A stretch of 64,000 bases of DNA from Streptomyces durmitorensis (GCF_023498005.1 NZ_CP097289.1:8990001-9054000); one strand, 5' to 3'; numbered from the stretch's first letter, positions 25,296 to 34,653 are shown. Made by a program: numbers and translations. Notes: generated by a model from the sequence alone, not told the origin.

Positions 25296-26234
25296 GTGAA
25301 TCTGGCCCGCCTGGACCTGAACCTCGTCGTCGCTCTGCGCGCACTCCTGGAGGAGCGCAACGTCACCCGCGCCGGGCAGCGCGTCGGACTGAGCCAGCCC
25401 GCCATGAGCGCCGCGCTGTCCCGGCTGCGCCGTCACTTCGACGACGACCTGCTCGCCCGCGTGGGCGGCCACTACGAACTCACCGCCCTCGGGCAGGTCC
25501 TCCTCGACCGCACCTCCACCGCCTACGACGTCCTCGAACGGCTCTTCTCCAGCCAGGCCGAGTTCGACCCGGCCGTGGAGAGCCGCGAGTTCAAGCTGGT
25601 GGCCTCCGACTACGCCGTCTCCGTCTTCGGCGCCGAACTCGCCCGCGTCATCCATGAGGAGGCCCCTGGCATCCGCCTGCGCTTCACCCAGACACCGCCC
25701 ACCGTCGTCGACGACACCGCCACCCTGCTCAGCACCGTCGACGGACTGCTCATGCCGCACGGCGTCATCAGCGACTTCCCTGCCACCGACCTCTACGACG
25801 ACCGGTGGGTCTTCGTGGTCGCCGACGACCACCCCTCCGTCACGGACCGGCTCACCCGCCAGGACCTCGCGGACCTGCCGTGGGTCACCTACCAGCGCAC
25901 CTACGACGCACCGGCCGTGCGTCAGCTCGGGATGCTCGGCGTGGAGCCGCACGTGGAGGTGTCCGTCGACAGCTTCCAGCTGCTGCCGCTCCTGGTGGCC
26001 GGAACCCGCCGGATCGCCATGGTCCAGGCCAGGCTCGCCCGCAGGCTCGCGCCGATCGCCGCTGTGCGGGTCGTGGAACCTCCCTACGAGGCGGTCTCCT
26101 TGCGGGAGGCACTGTGGTGGCATCCGGTGCACACGCACGACGCCGCGCACATCTGGCTGCGGGAGACCGCCGCGCGGGTGGGGGCGGCACTGCCCCAGCC
26201 ACAGGACGGGCCGGCCGAGAACAGCGCCGGGTGA
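25296..26234 (+). CDS. LysR-family transcriptional regulator
   Basis: A 312-residue LysR protein. The N-terminal winged helix is canonical (LDLNLVVALRALLEERNVTR, then LSQPAMSAALSRLRRHFDDDL); the C-terminal half is the periplasmic-binding-like effector domain (from EFKLVASDY). GTG 25296 is chosen because the family starts right there and GGGAAAG precedes it; a frame from 25221 would translate the operator. It is divergent from the FAH-first operon and 25 bp upstream of the IclR gene, so it probably activates the operon when an aromatic intermediate is bound. Confidence 0.9.
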   Translation: MNLARLDLNLVVALRALLEERNVTRAGQRVGLSQPAMSAALSRLRRHFDDDLLARVGGHYELTALGQVLLDRTSTAYDVLERLFSSQAEFDPAVESREFKLVASDYAVSVFGAELARVIHEEAPGIRLRFTQTPPTVVDDTATLLSTVDGLLMPHGVISDFPATDLYDDRWVFVVADDHPSVTDRLTRQDLADLPWVTYQRTYDAPAVRQLGMLGVEPHVEVSVDSFQLLPLLVAGTRRIAMVQARLARRLAPIAAVRVVEPPYEAVSLREALWWHPVHTHDAAHIWLRETAARVGAALPQPQDGPAENSAG

Positions 26235-26259
26235 AAGGAGTGTTCGTGGGAGTCACGCG

Positions 26260-27030
26260 ATGAAGCCACCGCATCACGAGTCGGTCCTCTCCCGTGCCGC
26301 GCGCATCCTGGAGGCGTTCAGCTCGGACGAGCCCGCGCTGACCGTCTCCGAGATCGCCCGCCGCACCGGTCTGCACGTGGCCACGGCCTCCCGCCTGGTG
26401 GGGGAGCTGACCGCGCACGGGTTCCTGAGCCGGGACGAGGACCGGCGCGTACGCATCGGGGTCCGGCTGTGGGAACTCGTCGTACGGGCCTCGCCGGCCC
26501 TTTCCCTGCGCGACGCCGCGATGCCGTTCATGGAGGGCGTGCACGACGTCGTGGGCCACCACGTCCAACTCGCCGTCCTGGAAGGCGAGGAGGTGCTGTT
26601 CCTTGAGCGGCTCTCCGCCCCGAACGCGGTGATCAACTACACCCGTATCGCAGGCCGACTGCCGCTGCACGCCTCCTCCAGCGGCCTGGTGCTGCTGGCC
26701 CATGGCCCGGCCACGCTGAAGGAGCGCGTCCTTGCAGGGGAGTTGACCGCCTACACCCCGGCCACTCCGGCCACCCCCGCGCGGCTGCGGGCACTTCTGG
26801 CCGAGGTGCGCCGACAGGGGTACGCGTACTGCCCGGGATACGTGCACGACGACGCCCTCGGGATCGCCGCCCCGGTGCGCGGCGCCGACGGCACCGTTGT
26901 GGCGGCGCTGTCCGTCATCGTCCCCAACGACCGGAGTGCGCAAGCGATCGTGCCCGTCGTGCGGACGGCGGCCCGGGGCGTGTCCCGCGTAGTCGAGACC
27001 TCCGCCGCGCGCGGGACGGCCGCTGGATGA
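26260..27030 (+). CDS. IclR-family transcriptional regulator
   Basis: A 256-residue IclR regulator: N-terminal winged helix (SVLSRAARILEAFSSDEPAL, ARRTGLHVATASRLVGELT) and a C-terminal GAF-like effector domain with RLPLHASSSGLVLLAHG and GIAAPVRGADGTVVAALSV, the family signature region. ATG 26260 has GGGAG upstream. It follows the LysR gene in the same direction and precedes the reductase-P450 genes. Two regulators at one locus suggest separate control of the O-demethylation and ring-cleavage arms, which is inference. Confidence 0.9.
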   Translation: MKPPHHESVLSRAARILEAFSSDEPALTVSEIARRTGLHVATASRLVGELTAHGFLSRDEDRRVRIGVRLWELVVRASPALSLRDAAMPFMEGVHDVVGHHVQLAVLEGEEVLFLERLSAPNAVINYTRIAGRLPLHASSSGLVLLAHGPATLKERVLAGELTAYTPATPATPARLRALLAEVRRQGYAYCPGYVHDDALGIAAPVRGADGTVVAALSVIVPNDRSAQAIVPVVRTAARGVSRVVETSAARGTAAG

Positions 27031-27188
27031 CAGTCGTACGACAGTGATGTGACGGCCGACAGCGATGTGACGGCCGACAGCGATGAGACGGCGGCACGAC
27101 ATTCGTCTCTCACTGAGTGAGAAGGCCGTCGCGGCGCGACCGCGGCCACGCGCATCCTTCCCGCAATCCACAGACGGGAGGCGACAAC

Positions 27189-28172
27189 GTGGTCGCACAC
27201 AAACTGCTGCCTGCGATTCCCCTGCCCGACCCGACCCTGACGCTGCGGGTCCGCGCCAAGGAAACCGTCGCCGACGGCGTCGTGGCCCTCACTCTCGACC
27301 GCCCGGACGGTGCCCGGCTGCCGGACTGGACGCCCGGCGCCCACATCGACCTGGTCCTGCCGGACGGCACGGCCCGCCAGTACTCGCTGTGCGGCGATCG
27401 CTGGGACCCGTACCGCTATCGCGTCGCGGTGCTGCGAGAGTCCGCCGGGCGCGGCGGATCGGCTTACGTGCACGACCAGTTGGCGGTAGGCGACCCGGTC
27501 GGTGTCGGCGGCCCGCACAACCACTTCCCGCTGGCCCCGGCCGACCGGTACCTCTTCGTCGCGGGCGGCATCGGCATCACTCCGCTCCTGCCGATGATCC
27601 ACCAGGCCGAACTCATGGGCTCCGACTGGCAGTTGCTGTACGGGGGTCGGACGCGGGCCTCGATGGCGTTCCGTGAACACCTCACCGGCACCTACGGCGA
27701 CCGCGTGCACCTGCGCCCTCAGGACGAGTGCGGGCTGCTCGACCTGGACACGTGGCTGAAGCGGCCGGAGCCCGGCACCAAGGTGTACTGCTGCGGCCCT
27801 GCCCCGCTCCTGGCCGCTGTCGAGGAGGCGTGCGCCGCCTGGCCGCCGTGCAGCCTGCGCTCCGAACGCTTCACCGCCGCCGCCCCGTCCGAGCCCGTAC
27901 GGCAGACCGCCTTCGACGTGGAACTGCGCCGCAGCGGCCGTACCGTCACCGTCACCCCGGACGTCTCCGTGCTGCACGCCGTGCGCGGGGCCGGAGCCGA
28001 GGTGCTGTCCTCCTGCGAGCAGGGGACCTGCGGCACCTGCCTGGTCCCGGTCCTCGCGGGAACCCCCGATCATCGGGACGCCGTCCTGGCAGACCATGAA
28101 CGCGCCGCGGGCGACTGCCTGTTGCCCTGCGTCTCGCGCTCGCGCTCCGACCGCCTCGTCCTGGACCTCTGA
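27189..28172 (+). CDS. phthalate-dioxygenase-type reductase (FMN/NADH/2Fe-2S)
   Basis: A 327-residue electron-transfer protein with three domains in PDR/VanB order: flavin-binding (RQYSLCGDR), NADH-binding (FVAGGIGITPLLPM) and a C-terminal plant-type [2Fe-2S] ferredoxin (CEQGTCGTC plus a distal Cys in LLPCVSR). GTG 27189 has GGGAGG 7 nt upstream. It lies 70 bp before the P450 gene in the same direction. Such reductases usually serve Rieske oxygenases, but here the partner is a P450; the pair matches the split architecture of the self-sufficient P450RhF/CYP116B fusion. Its role is to pass NADH electrons to the P450. Confidence 0.88.
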   Translation: MVAHKLLPAIPLPDPTLTLRVRAKETVADGVVALTLDRPDGARLPDWTPGAHIDLVLPDGTARQYSLCGDRWDPYRYRVAVLRESAGRGGSAYVHDQLAVGDPVGVGGPHNHFPLAPADRYLFVAGGIGITPLLPMIHQAELMGSDWQLLYGGRTRASMAFREHLTGTYGDRVHLRPQDECGLLDLDTWLKRPEPGTKVYCCGPAPLLAAVEEACAAWPPCSLRSERFTAAAPSEPVRQTAFDVELRRSGRTVTVTPDVSVLHAVRGAGAEVLSSCEQGTCGTCLVPVLAGTPDHRDAVLADHERAAGDCLLPCVSRSRSDRLVLDL

Positions 28173-28242
28173 ACATCCTGCGCACGGCCGAGCCGCCGTT
28201 CACCACCCCGAGTTCCTCCGAGCCGCACTCCGTGGAGCCGCC

Positions 28243-29460
28243 ATGTCCGCACCAGCATCCGTCCCCGCCGCGACGCCGACCAGTGACGTCGACCCGTTCG
28301 CCGCCGGGCATCTCGCCGAACCCGGCCCCCTGCACGGGCAGTTGCGCGCCGCAGGACCCGTGGTCCGCCTGACCCGCTACGACGTGCACGCCCTGGCCCG
28401 CCACCAGGAGGTGCACACGGCGCTCGTCGACTGGCAAACCTTCCAGTCCGGGGCCGGGGTGGGCCTGGCCAACTTCCGCCACGAGAAGCCGTGGCGACCG
28501 CCGAGCCTCCTCCTGGAGGCCGACCCGCCCCACCACGACGCCCCGCGCCGCGTGCTGAGCGAGATCCTCGCACCGCTCGCCCTGCGCCGACTGCGCGAGT
28601 CATGGCAGGCGGTCGCCGAGGAACTCGTCGAGTCCGTACTGGCCACACAGAGAACGGAGTTCGACGCCTTCGAAGCGCTGGCGACGGCCTTCCCGCTGCG
28701 GGTCTTCCCCGACGCCGTCGGCCTGGGACCGGACGGCAGGGAGAACCTGCTGCCCTACGGCAACATGGCCTTCAACGCCTTCGGACCGCGCAACGACCTC
28801 GTCCTGGCCGACGCGCACCGGACGGCCGGGCTGTCTGCCTGGGTGAACGACCAGTGCGCCCGGGAGGCGTTGAGCGAGGACGGTTTCGGCGCCCGTATCT
28901 GGGCCGCCGCCGACCGCGGCGACCTCACTCCGGCGCAGGCGCCACTGGTGGTGCGCTCCCTGCTCACGGCGGGCGTCGACACCACTGTGCACGGCCTGGC
29001 CGCCGCCCTCTACGCCTTCGCCACGCATCCCGAGGAATGGCAACGGCTGCGCGAACGGCCCGAGTTGGCGCGGATCTCGTTCGACGAGGCGGTGCGGTGG
29101 CAGTCGCCGGTGCAGACCTTCTTCCGGACCGCCACCACCGACGTCGAGATCGCCGGGACCCGCATCCCCGAGGGCGGGAAGATCCTCATGTTCCTCGGCG
29201 CCGCCAACCGCGACCCCGCCCGCTGGACCGACCCCGACCGCTTCGACCTCACCCGCGACCCCTCGGGCCACGTCGGCTTCGGCATGGGCCTCCACCAGTG
29301 CGTCGGCCAACACGTCGCCCGCCTCGAAGCGGAGTGTCTGCTGACCGCCCTGGCCCGCCGCGTCGAGCACCTGGAACTCGCGGGACCGCCACGGCGGCAC
29401 CTCAACAACACCCTGCGGTCCTGGGCTTCCCTGCCGGTACGCGCCCGCCGGGCGAACTGA
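28243..29460 (+). CDS. cytochrome P450 (putative aromatic O-demethylase)
   Basis: A 405-residue soluble bacterial P450. The heme loop is [11 protein letters not shown] with ligand Cys353; the I-helix motif is [12 protein letters not shown]; the ExxR motif is in FDEAVRW; and PERF-like PDRFDLTR follows the K-helix region. TGGAG precedes ATG 28243. It is flanked by its electron donor and by S-(hydroxymethyl)mycothiol dehydrogenase, so removal of a methoxy group as formaldehyde is the best-supported inference; CYP199/CYP203-like methoxybenzoate demethylases have comparable length and motifs. Hydroxylation without demethylation is the alternative. Confidence 0.88.
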   Translation: MSAPASVPAATPTSDVDPFAAGHLAEPGPLHGQLRAAGPVVRLTRYDVHALARHQEVHTALVDWQTFQSGAGVGLANFRHEKPWRPPSLLLEADPPHHDAPRRVLSEILAPLALRRLRESWQAVAEELVESVLATQRTEFDAFEALATAFPLRVFPDAVGLGPDGRENLLPYGNMAFNAFGPRNDLVLADAHRTAGLSAWVNDQCAREALSEDGFGARIWAAADRGDLTPAQAPLVVRSLLTAGVDTTVHGLAAALYAFATHPEEWQRLRERPELARISFDEAVRWQSPVQTFFRTATTDVEIAGTRIPEGGKILMFLGAANRDPARWTDPDRFDLTRDPSGHVGFGMGLHQCVGQHVARLEAECLLTALARRVEHLELAGPPRRHLNNTLRSWASLPVRARRAN

Positions 29461-29525
29461 CCGCCGAGCCCCACACCTCCCCTCTGACCTCCCCTCTGAC
29501 CTCCCCTTTGAAAGGACCATCCTCC

Positions 29526-30611
29526 ATGCCCCAGTACGTACAGGGAGTCGTCGCCCGCGCCAAAGGCGAACCCGTACGCGTCGAGACCATCACGGTGCCG
29601 GACCCGGGATCGGGTGAGGCCGTGGTGAAGGTCCAGTCGTGCGGCGTGTGCCACACCGACCTGCACTACCGCGAGGGCGGTATCAACGACGACTTCCCCT
29701 TCCTCCTCGGCCACGAGGCGGCCGGGATCGTCGAACAGGTCGGCCCCGACGTGACCGATGTGGCCCCCGGTGACTTCGTGATCCTCAACTGGCGTGCGGT
29801 GTGCGGCCGTTGCCGTGCCTGTCGACGCGGACGCCCGCAGTACTGCTTCGACACCCACAACGCGCGGCAGAGGATGACTCTGGCAGACGGCACCGAGCTC
29901 AGCCCCGCCCTCGGTATCGGCGCCTTCGCCGAGAAGACCCTCGTGGCTGCCGGACAGTGCACGAAGGTCGACGCCGCCGCGTCCCCGTCCGTGGCCGGCC
30001 TGCTCGGCTGCGGTGTGATGGCGGGCATCGGTGCCGCCATCAACACCGGGGGAGTGGGGCGCGGCGACTCCGTGGCCGTCATCGGCTGCGGCGGGGTCGG
30101 CGACGCCGCCGTGGTGGGCGCACGCCTGGCAGGCGCGGCGCGGATCATCGCCGTCGACATCGACGACCGCAAACTGCGCACCGCCCGAGAGCTGGGCGCG
30201 ACCCACACCGTCAACTCCCGTACGAGCGAGCCGGTGGAGGCGATCCGCGAACTGACCGGCGGTTTCGGTGCCGACGTCGTCATCGAGGCCGTCGGCCGCC
30301 CGGAGACGTATGAACAAGCCTTCTATGCCCGCGACCTGGCCGGCACCGTCGTCCTCGTCGGCGTGCCCACGCCTGAGATGACGCTCGAACTGCCGCTCCT
30401 GGACGTCTTCGGCCGCGGCGGATCCCTCAAGTCCTCCTGGTACGGGGACTGCCTGCCCTCCCGCGACTTCCCCATGCTCATCGACCTCCATCTCCAGGGC
30501 CGCCTGGACCTGGACGCCTTCGTCTCCGAGACCATCGCCCTGGACGAGGTCGAGGACGCCTTCGCCCGCATGCACAAGGGCGACGTTCTGCGCTCGGTGG
30601 TCATCCTCTGA
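29526..30611 (+). CDS. mscR: S-(hydroxymethyl)mycothiol dehydrogenase
   Basis: A 361-residue zinc alcohol dehydrogenase of the mycothiol-dependent formaldehyde class. It oxidises the formaldehyde-mycothiol adduct to formylmycothiol with NAD. Motifs: catalytic zinc CGVCHTDL and GHEAAG, structural zinc [15 protein letters not shown], and the Rossmann loop [19 protein letters not shown]. The stretches [27 protein letters not shown] and [16 protein letters not shown] match MscR proteins closely from memory. It is 65 bp after the P450 stop and its stop codon overlaps the following MBL relic (TGATG). The placement says that formaldehyde is made by the locus. Confidence 0.9.
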   Translation: MPQYVQGVVARAKGEPVRVETITVPDPGSGEAVVKVQSCGVCHTDLHYREGGINDDFPFLLGHEAAGIVEQVGPDVTDVAPGDFVILNWRAVCGRCRACRRGRPQYCFDTHNARQRMTLADGTELSPALGIGAFAEKTLVAAGQCTKVDAAASPSVAGLLGCGVMAGIGAAINTGGVGRGDSVAVIGCGGVGDAAVVGARLAGAARIIAVDIDDRKLRTARELGATHTVNSRTSEPVEAIRELTGGFGADVVIEAVGRPETYEQAFYARDLAGTVVLVGVPTPEMTLELPLLDVFGRGGSLKSSWYGDCLPSRDFPMLIDLHLQGRLDLDAFVSETIALDEVEDAFARMHKGDVLRSVVIL

Positions 30612-30784
30612 TGGCCTGCGTAGGCATTGAACGCGTCGTCACGTCCGGAGTCTTCACCCTCGACGGCGGCACCTGGTGCTGCCCGCCACGACCATCGTGC
30701 GCACCGGGCACGGCGAGGACACCACCATCGGTGCCGAAGCGCCTCACCTGGAGGACTGGATCGCACGAGGGCGTCGGCCGCTGA
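30611..30784 (+). pseudogene. MBL-fold hydrolase partner of mscR, internally deleted
   Basis: ATG 30611 overlaps the mscR stop. The first ~22 residues (IERVVTSGVFTLDGGTW) match the start of the metallo-beta-lactamase hydrolase that normally follows mscR. Right after, another frame gives LPATTIVRTGHGEDTTIGAE and PHLEDWIARGR, the C-terminal end of the same protein. Roughly 450 bp of the middle, including the HxHxDH metal site, has been lost at about 30672 with a frame change. The gene is certainly non-functional; another hydrolase must do its work if it is needed. Confidence 0.75.
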
Positions 30785-30813
30785 GTCCCCGTACCGGTCG
30801 GCCGAGACACGGG

Positions 30814-31215
30814 CTACCGCCCCCGCGGCGCGGCGGTGCTGGCGCGCAGGACCAGGCGCGGGGTCATGGTGGAGCGCATCGCACGGTCCCGGCGGCCCTC
30901 CACCCGCTCGATCAGCATCCGCGCCGCGGCGGCTCCCATCTCCTGCCCGGCCTGGTCGACGCTGGACAACTGCACCGGCGCGAGGGCCGCCAGGGCCGTG
31001 TTGTTGTAGCCGACGAGGGACACGTCCTCGGGGATGCGGGGCCCGAGTTCGTGCGCGGCGCGGTAGATGCCGAGCGCTGCCACGTCGGCGCCGGACATGA
31101 TGGCGGTCGGAGGTCGCTCGGCCGTCAGCAGGGTGAGACCGGCTTTGAAGCCGCCCTCGTCGGAGTAGGCGGCGTGGTGGACGTGCAGGCGCTGTTCGAG
31201 GCCGTGCCGCCGCAT
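30814..31215 (-). pseudogene. LacI-family regulator, C-terminal fragment
   Basis: The 133-residue frame is the second half of a LacI/PurR-type sensor domain: RPPTAIMSGADVAALGIYRAAHELG, PEDVSLVGYNNTALA, and the end TPRLVLRAST. The helix-turn-helix and the first half of the domain are missing; sequence identity stops at about 31229, where an SDR fragment of opposite strand begins. It is a truncation at a recombination junction. Confidence 0.75.
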
Positions 31216-31232
31216 CGCCTCCGTGTACCGCT

Positions 31233-31513
31233 ATGAAGCACGAACTGCGCCACATGCGCACCCAGGGAAGCGGCTCCGTCGTCAACTGCTCGTCCCTCGG
31301 CGGCCTCGTCGGCAACCCCGGCCGCGCCGCCCACCACGCCTCCAAGCACGGCGTGATCGGTCTGACCAAGAGCGCCGCACTCGAATGCGGCTCCCGCGGC
31401 GTCCGCAGCAACGCCGTATGCCCCGGCACCATCAGCACCCCCATGGCCGACGGCGCGCCAGCTACGTCACCGGCATCGCCCTGTCTGCCGACTTCGGTGA
31501 CACCTACATCTAA
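31233..31513 (+). pseudogene. SDR dehydrogenase, C-terminal fragment
   Basis: Encodes SGSVVNCSSLGGLVGNPG, then HHASKHGVIGLTKSAALEC and RSNAVCPGTISTPM: the second half of a classical SDR, with the catalytic Tyr of YxxxK replaced by His. The end continues in another frame (ASYVTGIALSADFGD). The N-terminal Rossmann half is absent. It abuts the LacI fragment, so a deletion or rearrangement fused the two remnants. Confidence 0.7.
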
Positions 31514-32096
31514 AGGGCGGGGTCGGGTGACCTTGGCCGGAGGCATAGAAGTGCCTTGTGACCGGCAAATTCCTGACTCGACGTCAGAACCAACAGCGAG
31601 GGCTGATCCCCCGAGATCCTAGGGAAGTAGCCCTGGCCGTCTTGCGGGGTGTCTCGAGATCGCGGGAGCTGTCCACGAGCCTGCGTTGCCTGGTCAACCT
31701 CCTTCGCGGGCCAACTCAGGCGCTGCGTAAGGCAAGTCGAATTGCTGGAGAGCCAACTCAAGCGATATGCCGCTGCCAGAGAAGGGCCTGAGTTTCCTTC
31801 TGGTGATCGGGAGAGGGAGTGTCCGGTTTGCGCTGGCGATTCGCAGTATGGTGGAGGGGATCCGTGACGTCCCCAGCAGGTTGTGCGTCGGTCTGATGCC
31901 GGTAGTCGGTGGCTCCTGAAAGGTGCGATACCCGCCAGCGGATGCTTTCCCGGTCCTCTGCGGCTGGGCCACCATCGTGCTGCCGGAACGGTTCCGTTCG
32001 ACGGGCTGTCGTGGGCGGGAGACCGCCGTACGCCGCAGGTCATCGCCTCGTCCCTTCTGTAGCGCACAGAACAAGGGAAGGGGCGCTGAGCGCGCC
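31514..32096. other. gap, possible short coding relic
   Basis: No intact gene. A plus frame around 31715-31867 reads RQVELLESQLKRYAAAREG followed by ECPVCAG, which looks protein-like but has no start and no family. The rest shows no motif. The promoter for the GAF-ANTAR pair should lie near 32040-32090. Confidence 0.4.
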
Positions 32097-32849
32097 ATGT
32101 CGGATCTGTCGCGTGAGGAGCGATTGGCCGCGGCGTTCGTGGAGCTCGCCGACACACTGGTCAAGGACTTCGACGTCATCGCGTTCCTGCACCAGTTGAC
32201 CGAGCACTGTGTGGACCTGCTGGACGTACGTGCGGCCGGGGTGGTGCTGGCCTTGCCGCACGGCCCGGTGGTGGACGTGGCGGCCTCCGATGAGAACGCC
32301 CGCCGCCTTGAGCTGGCCGGCGTGGAGTGGGACGAAGGCCCGTGTCATGACTGCTATCGCAGCGGGACTGCCGTGGCCGAGGAGCGTCTGGACAATGCCC
32401 TGGCGCAGGTGCGGTGGCCGCGGTTCGCGCCGCGGGCACGGCAGGCGGGGTTCACCTCGGTGGTGGCCGCCCCGCTGCAGTTGCGCGGTCAGGTCATCGG
32501 CGCCCTGAACCTGTTCAGAGACCAGATGCACCCGCTGGCGCCCGCCGGGCTGCGGCTTGGGCAGGCGCTGGCGGACACCGCCACGATCGGCATCCTCCAC
32601 CAATGGGCGGCACACGAACACCTGAGCGTCATCGCCCAACTGCAGCAGGCGCTGGACAGCCGGGTCATCATCGAGCAGGCGAAGGGTGCGCTGGCCAACC
32701 GCCGCCGGATCGACGTCGAGGAAGCGTTCCACCTGATGCGTCGCTACGCCCGCAACCGGCGGGCCCCGCTCACCGCCGTGGCGCTGCAGGTACTGGATGG
32801 CAGCGCCGAGCGGACGTTACTGGATCCCGGCACCAGTGCCAGCACCTGA
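32097..32849 (+). CDS. GAF-ANTAR RNA-binding regulator (1)
   Basis: A 250-residue protein with a GAF sensor domain (about 20-165: DVRAAGVVLALPHGPVVDVA, GPCHDCYRSG, VAAPLQLRGQVIGALNLF) and a C-terminal ANTAR domain (about 180-235: QALDSRVIIEQAKGALANRR, EEAFHLMRRYARN). ANTAR domains bind tandem hairpins in nascent RNA and prevent termination. It has AAGGGAAGGGG upstream of ATG 32097. A second GAF-ANTAR gene follows after 28 bp, so the two are co-transcribed. The GAF ligand is unknown. Confidence 0.88.
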   Translation: MSDLSREERLAAAFVELADTLVKDFDVIAFLHQLTEHCVDLLDVRAAGVVLALPHGPVVDVAASDENARRLELAGVEWDEGPCHDCYRSGTAVAEERLDNALAQVRWPRFAPRARQAGFTSVVAAPLQLRGQVIGALNLFRDQMHPLAPAGLRLGQALADTATIGILHQWAAHEHLSVIAQLQQALDSRVIIEQAKGALANRRRIDVEEAFHLMRRYARNRRAPLTAVALQVLDGSAERTLLDPGTSAST

Positions 32850-32877
32850 CCTGGCAGCCTGGGAAAGGCGGTGCGCC

Positions 32878-33579
32878 GTGCCGGATCGTCCGATGGCCGC
32901 GCATCTGTGCGCCCTCACCTCCTATCGCGGGGCGGGCATGCCGCTGCTGCCGCTGACCGCCTGCACACGGCTCCTGGGCCTTGACGGGCTGGCCTTGACC
33001 CTGGCTCCCGGTGGCCATGACGCCGAACTCCTGCAACACAGCGGCCTGCTGAGCGCCGCGCTGGAAGACCTCCAACGGGTCCAGGGGCAGGGCCCCACCC
33101 CGGAGGCGGCCAAGCAATCCGCGATGGTGCTGATCGCTGACGTCGCGGCCATGGCGAGCGATCGTTGGCCCGGACTGCCCGGCCCGCTGACCGACCTGGG
33201 CATCGCCGCAGTCTTCGCTCTGCCTCTGCGGATCGGGGTCATCACGCTGGGCGTGCTCACCGGCCACCGCACTACCCCCGGCCCGCTGGCCGACGCTCAG
33301 CTCGCCGACTCCCTCGCTTTGGCCAACGCCCTGGCCGGCCTCGTCATCAACCTGGCCGCCCGGCCCGACACCACCGGCCTCCTCGACATCCAAAACGGCG
33401 ACCTGTACTTCGCCGAGGTCCACCAGGCCACCGGATACCTGGCCACCCAACTCGAAATCCCACCGGCCCAGGCCCTCATCCGGCTCCGCTCCCACGCCTT
33501 CACCCACGACCTCCCCCTGCTCGCCACCGCCCGCGCCGTGCTGCACCACCAACTCCTCCTGGAAAACGACAGGCCCTGA
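32878..33579 (+). CDS. GAF-ANTAR regulator (2)
   Basis: A 233-residue protein with a degenerate GAF domain (TDLGIAAVFALPLRIGVITLGVLTGHR) and a C-terminal ANTAR-like helical part (DLYFAEVHQATGYLATQLEI, ALIRLRSHAFTHDLPL). GTG 32878 is chosen from GGAAAGG upstream and the family start; upstream extension would overlap the first gene. Pairs of GAF-ANTAR genes like this are common in Streptomyces, and hetero-dimer formation is plausible but not shown. Confidence 0.8.
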   Translation: MPDRPMAAHLCALTSYRGAGMPLLPLTACTRLLGLDGLALTLAPGGHDAELLQHSGLLSAALEDLQRVQGQGPTPEAAKQSAMVLIADVAAMASDRWPGLPGPLTDLGIAAVFALPLRIGVITLGVLTGHRTTPGPLADAQLADSLALANALAGLVINLAARPDTTGLLDIQNGDLYFAEVHQATGYLATQLEIPPAQALIRLRSHAFTHDLPLLATARAVLHHQLLLENDRP

Positions 33580-33816
33580 CGGCGACAGGGCACCAGCAAC
33601 ACCCCGCGACGCCACCCGCCCGGAAGGGCGAGCGTGCCCAACGGGGGCTGTGGCAGCCATGGTTGCTCTGAGGGGGCACCCATTACCGGCCTCGTACTGC
33701 CGGGCGGTGTCACGTTCGGTCCGGCCGGGGAGATGGACTGAGGGGGCTGCACGATCGGGGCCCCACCACGGTGACATTGCGGGCAATAACCTGCCGACGT
33801 CGGGTAGACGAGGCGG

Positions 33817-34242
33817 ATGGATGCACACACTGAGGAAGCAGAGAATGGGCGGCCTTCACGTGATCTGTGTGACCTGTGCGGGTTCGCCCTTGCCGGGCAA
33901 AGTGGGGTGCTCGCTCTGGTCGCCGACTCCTCCGCTGTCGACGACCACACGCCCACACGAGACGGGCAACGCTTGGTCGTGGCCTGCTCGCCTGAGCACC
34001 TCGCCGTGCTCGAAGAGGTCTACCAGCGCCGCACGTTCAACGAAGAGGAACTCTGGGCCGCTCAGATCGCACGCGCCCTGCGTTACAGGGCTGGCCGCAT
34101 CACCCCTGAGGAGCTGTCAGAGCGTACTGGTCTGACGTTTGGCCAGGTCGTCCGGGCCATCACTTGGCGAAACGACATCGCCCGCGCCGAAGGGCCCAGC
34201 GAAGCCGAAGAGGGCCAGCCTTCGCCGGACATCGAAGCGTAG
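33817..34242 (+). CDS. conserved hypothetical protein with N-terminal zinc-like CxxC
   Basis: A 141-residue protein. The start has DLCDLCGFALAGQ (CxxC), later VVACSPEHLAVLEEVYQRR supplies another Cys/His pair, and the C-terminal half is helical with IARALRYRAGRITPEELSER and TGLTFGQVVRAITWR resembling a helix-turn-helix. This order recalls a family of small Streptomyces proteins of unknown role. A DNA- or protein-binding function is inferred from the metal-like Cys pair and helical tail. No catalytic motif is visible. Confidence 0.6.
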   Translation: MDAHTEEAENGRPSRDLCDLCGFALAGQSGVLALVADSSAVDDHTPTRDGQRLVVACSPEHLAVLEEVYQRRTFNEEELWAAQIARALRYRAGRITPEELSERTGLTFGQVVRAITWRNDIARAEGPSEAEEGQPSPDIEA

Positions 34243-34297
34243 GAGAGCGGCGACCTCACAGGGGAGTCGCGGACGAGAAGGGGGCGAGATCACGGAA

Positions 34298-34492
34298 ATG
34301 TACTACGACACCGAGCCGTGTCCGGTGTGCGGGTGCCACACCCACGGGCTTTCCAACAAGTTCCTCTGCCCGGCTTGTGACGCGGTGTGGACTTCGGGTG
34401 AACCCGATTCCATCGTCTTCATCGGCCCGCGCACCCTGCTGAATGGCTTTCCTCTCCGTCGACACCACATCGGGACGGATCGCTTGAAGTAG
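34298..34492 (+). CDS. small zinc-ribbon protein
   Basis: A 64-residue protein: CPVCGCHTHG near residue 8 and FLCPACDAVW near 24 make a four-Cys ribbon, followed by a tail SIVFIGPRTLLNGFPL. Start at ATG 34298; a GGGGGCGAG stretch lies upstream. It is 55 bp downstream of the previous gene and ends before a strong terminator, so the two may be one transcript. Function unknown. Confidence 0.5.
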   Translation: MYYDTEPCPVCGCHTHGLSNKFLCPACDAVWTSGEPDSIVFIGPRTLLNGFPLRRHHIGTDRLK

Positions 34493-34510
34493 CAGTAGAT
34501 TCCCGCTGAA

Positions 34511-34551
34511 CGGCGGTACGAGGGGCAAGCCGGCAAGCCCTCGTACCGCCG
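34511..34551 (+). terminator. strong hairpin terminator
   Basis: A perfect 14-bp stem (CGGCGGTACGAGGG with CCCTCGTACCGCCG) and 13-nt loop, 19 nt after the stop of the small zinc-ribbon gene. No U-tract follows, as is frequent in this genus. Confidence 0.6.
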
Positions 34552-34653
34552 CGCGAGTTGGGAAAATGTTCGCGAGCTCGCGCGGCCGCCCGACTCCCGT
34601 AACTGCTGGGAAGGACATTTGCAGCAACTAGGCGTTCGGTGTGGCTGGTCCTG

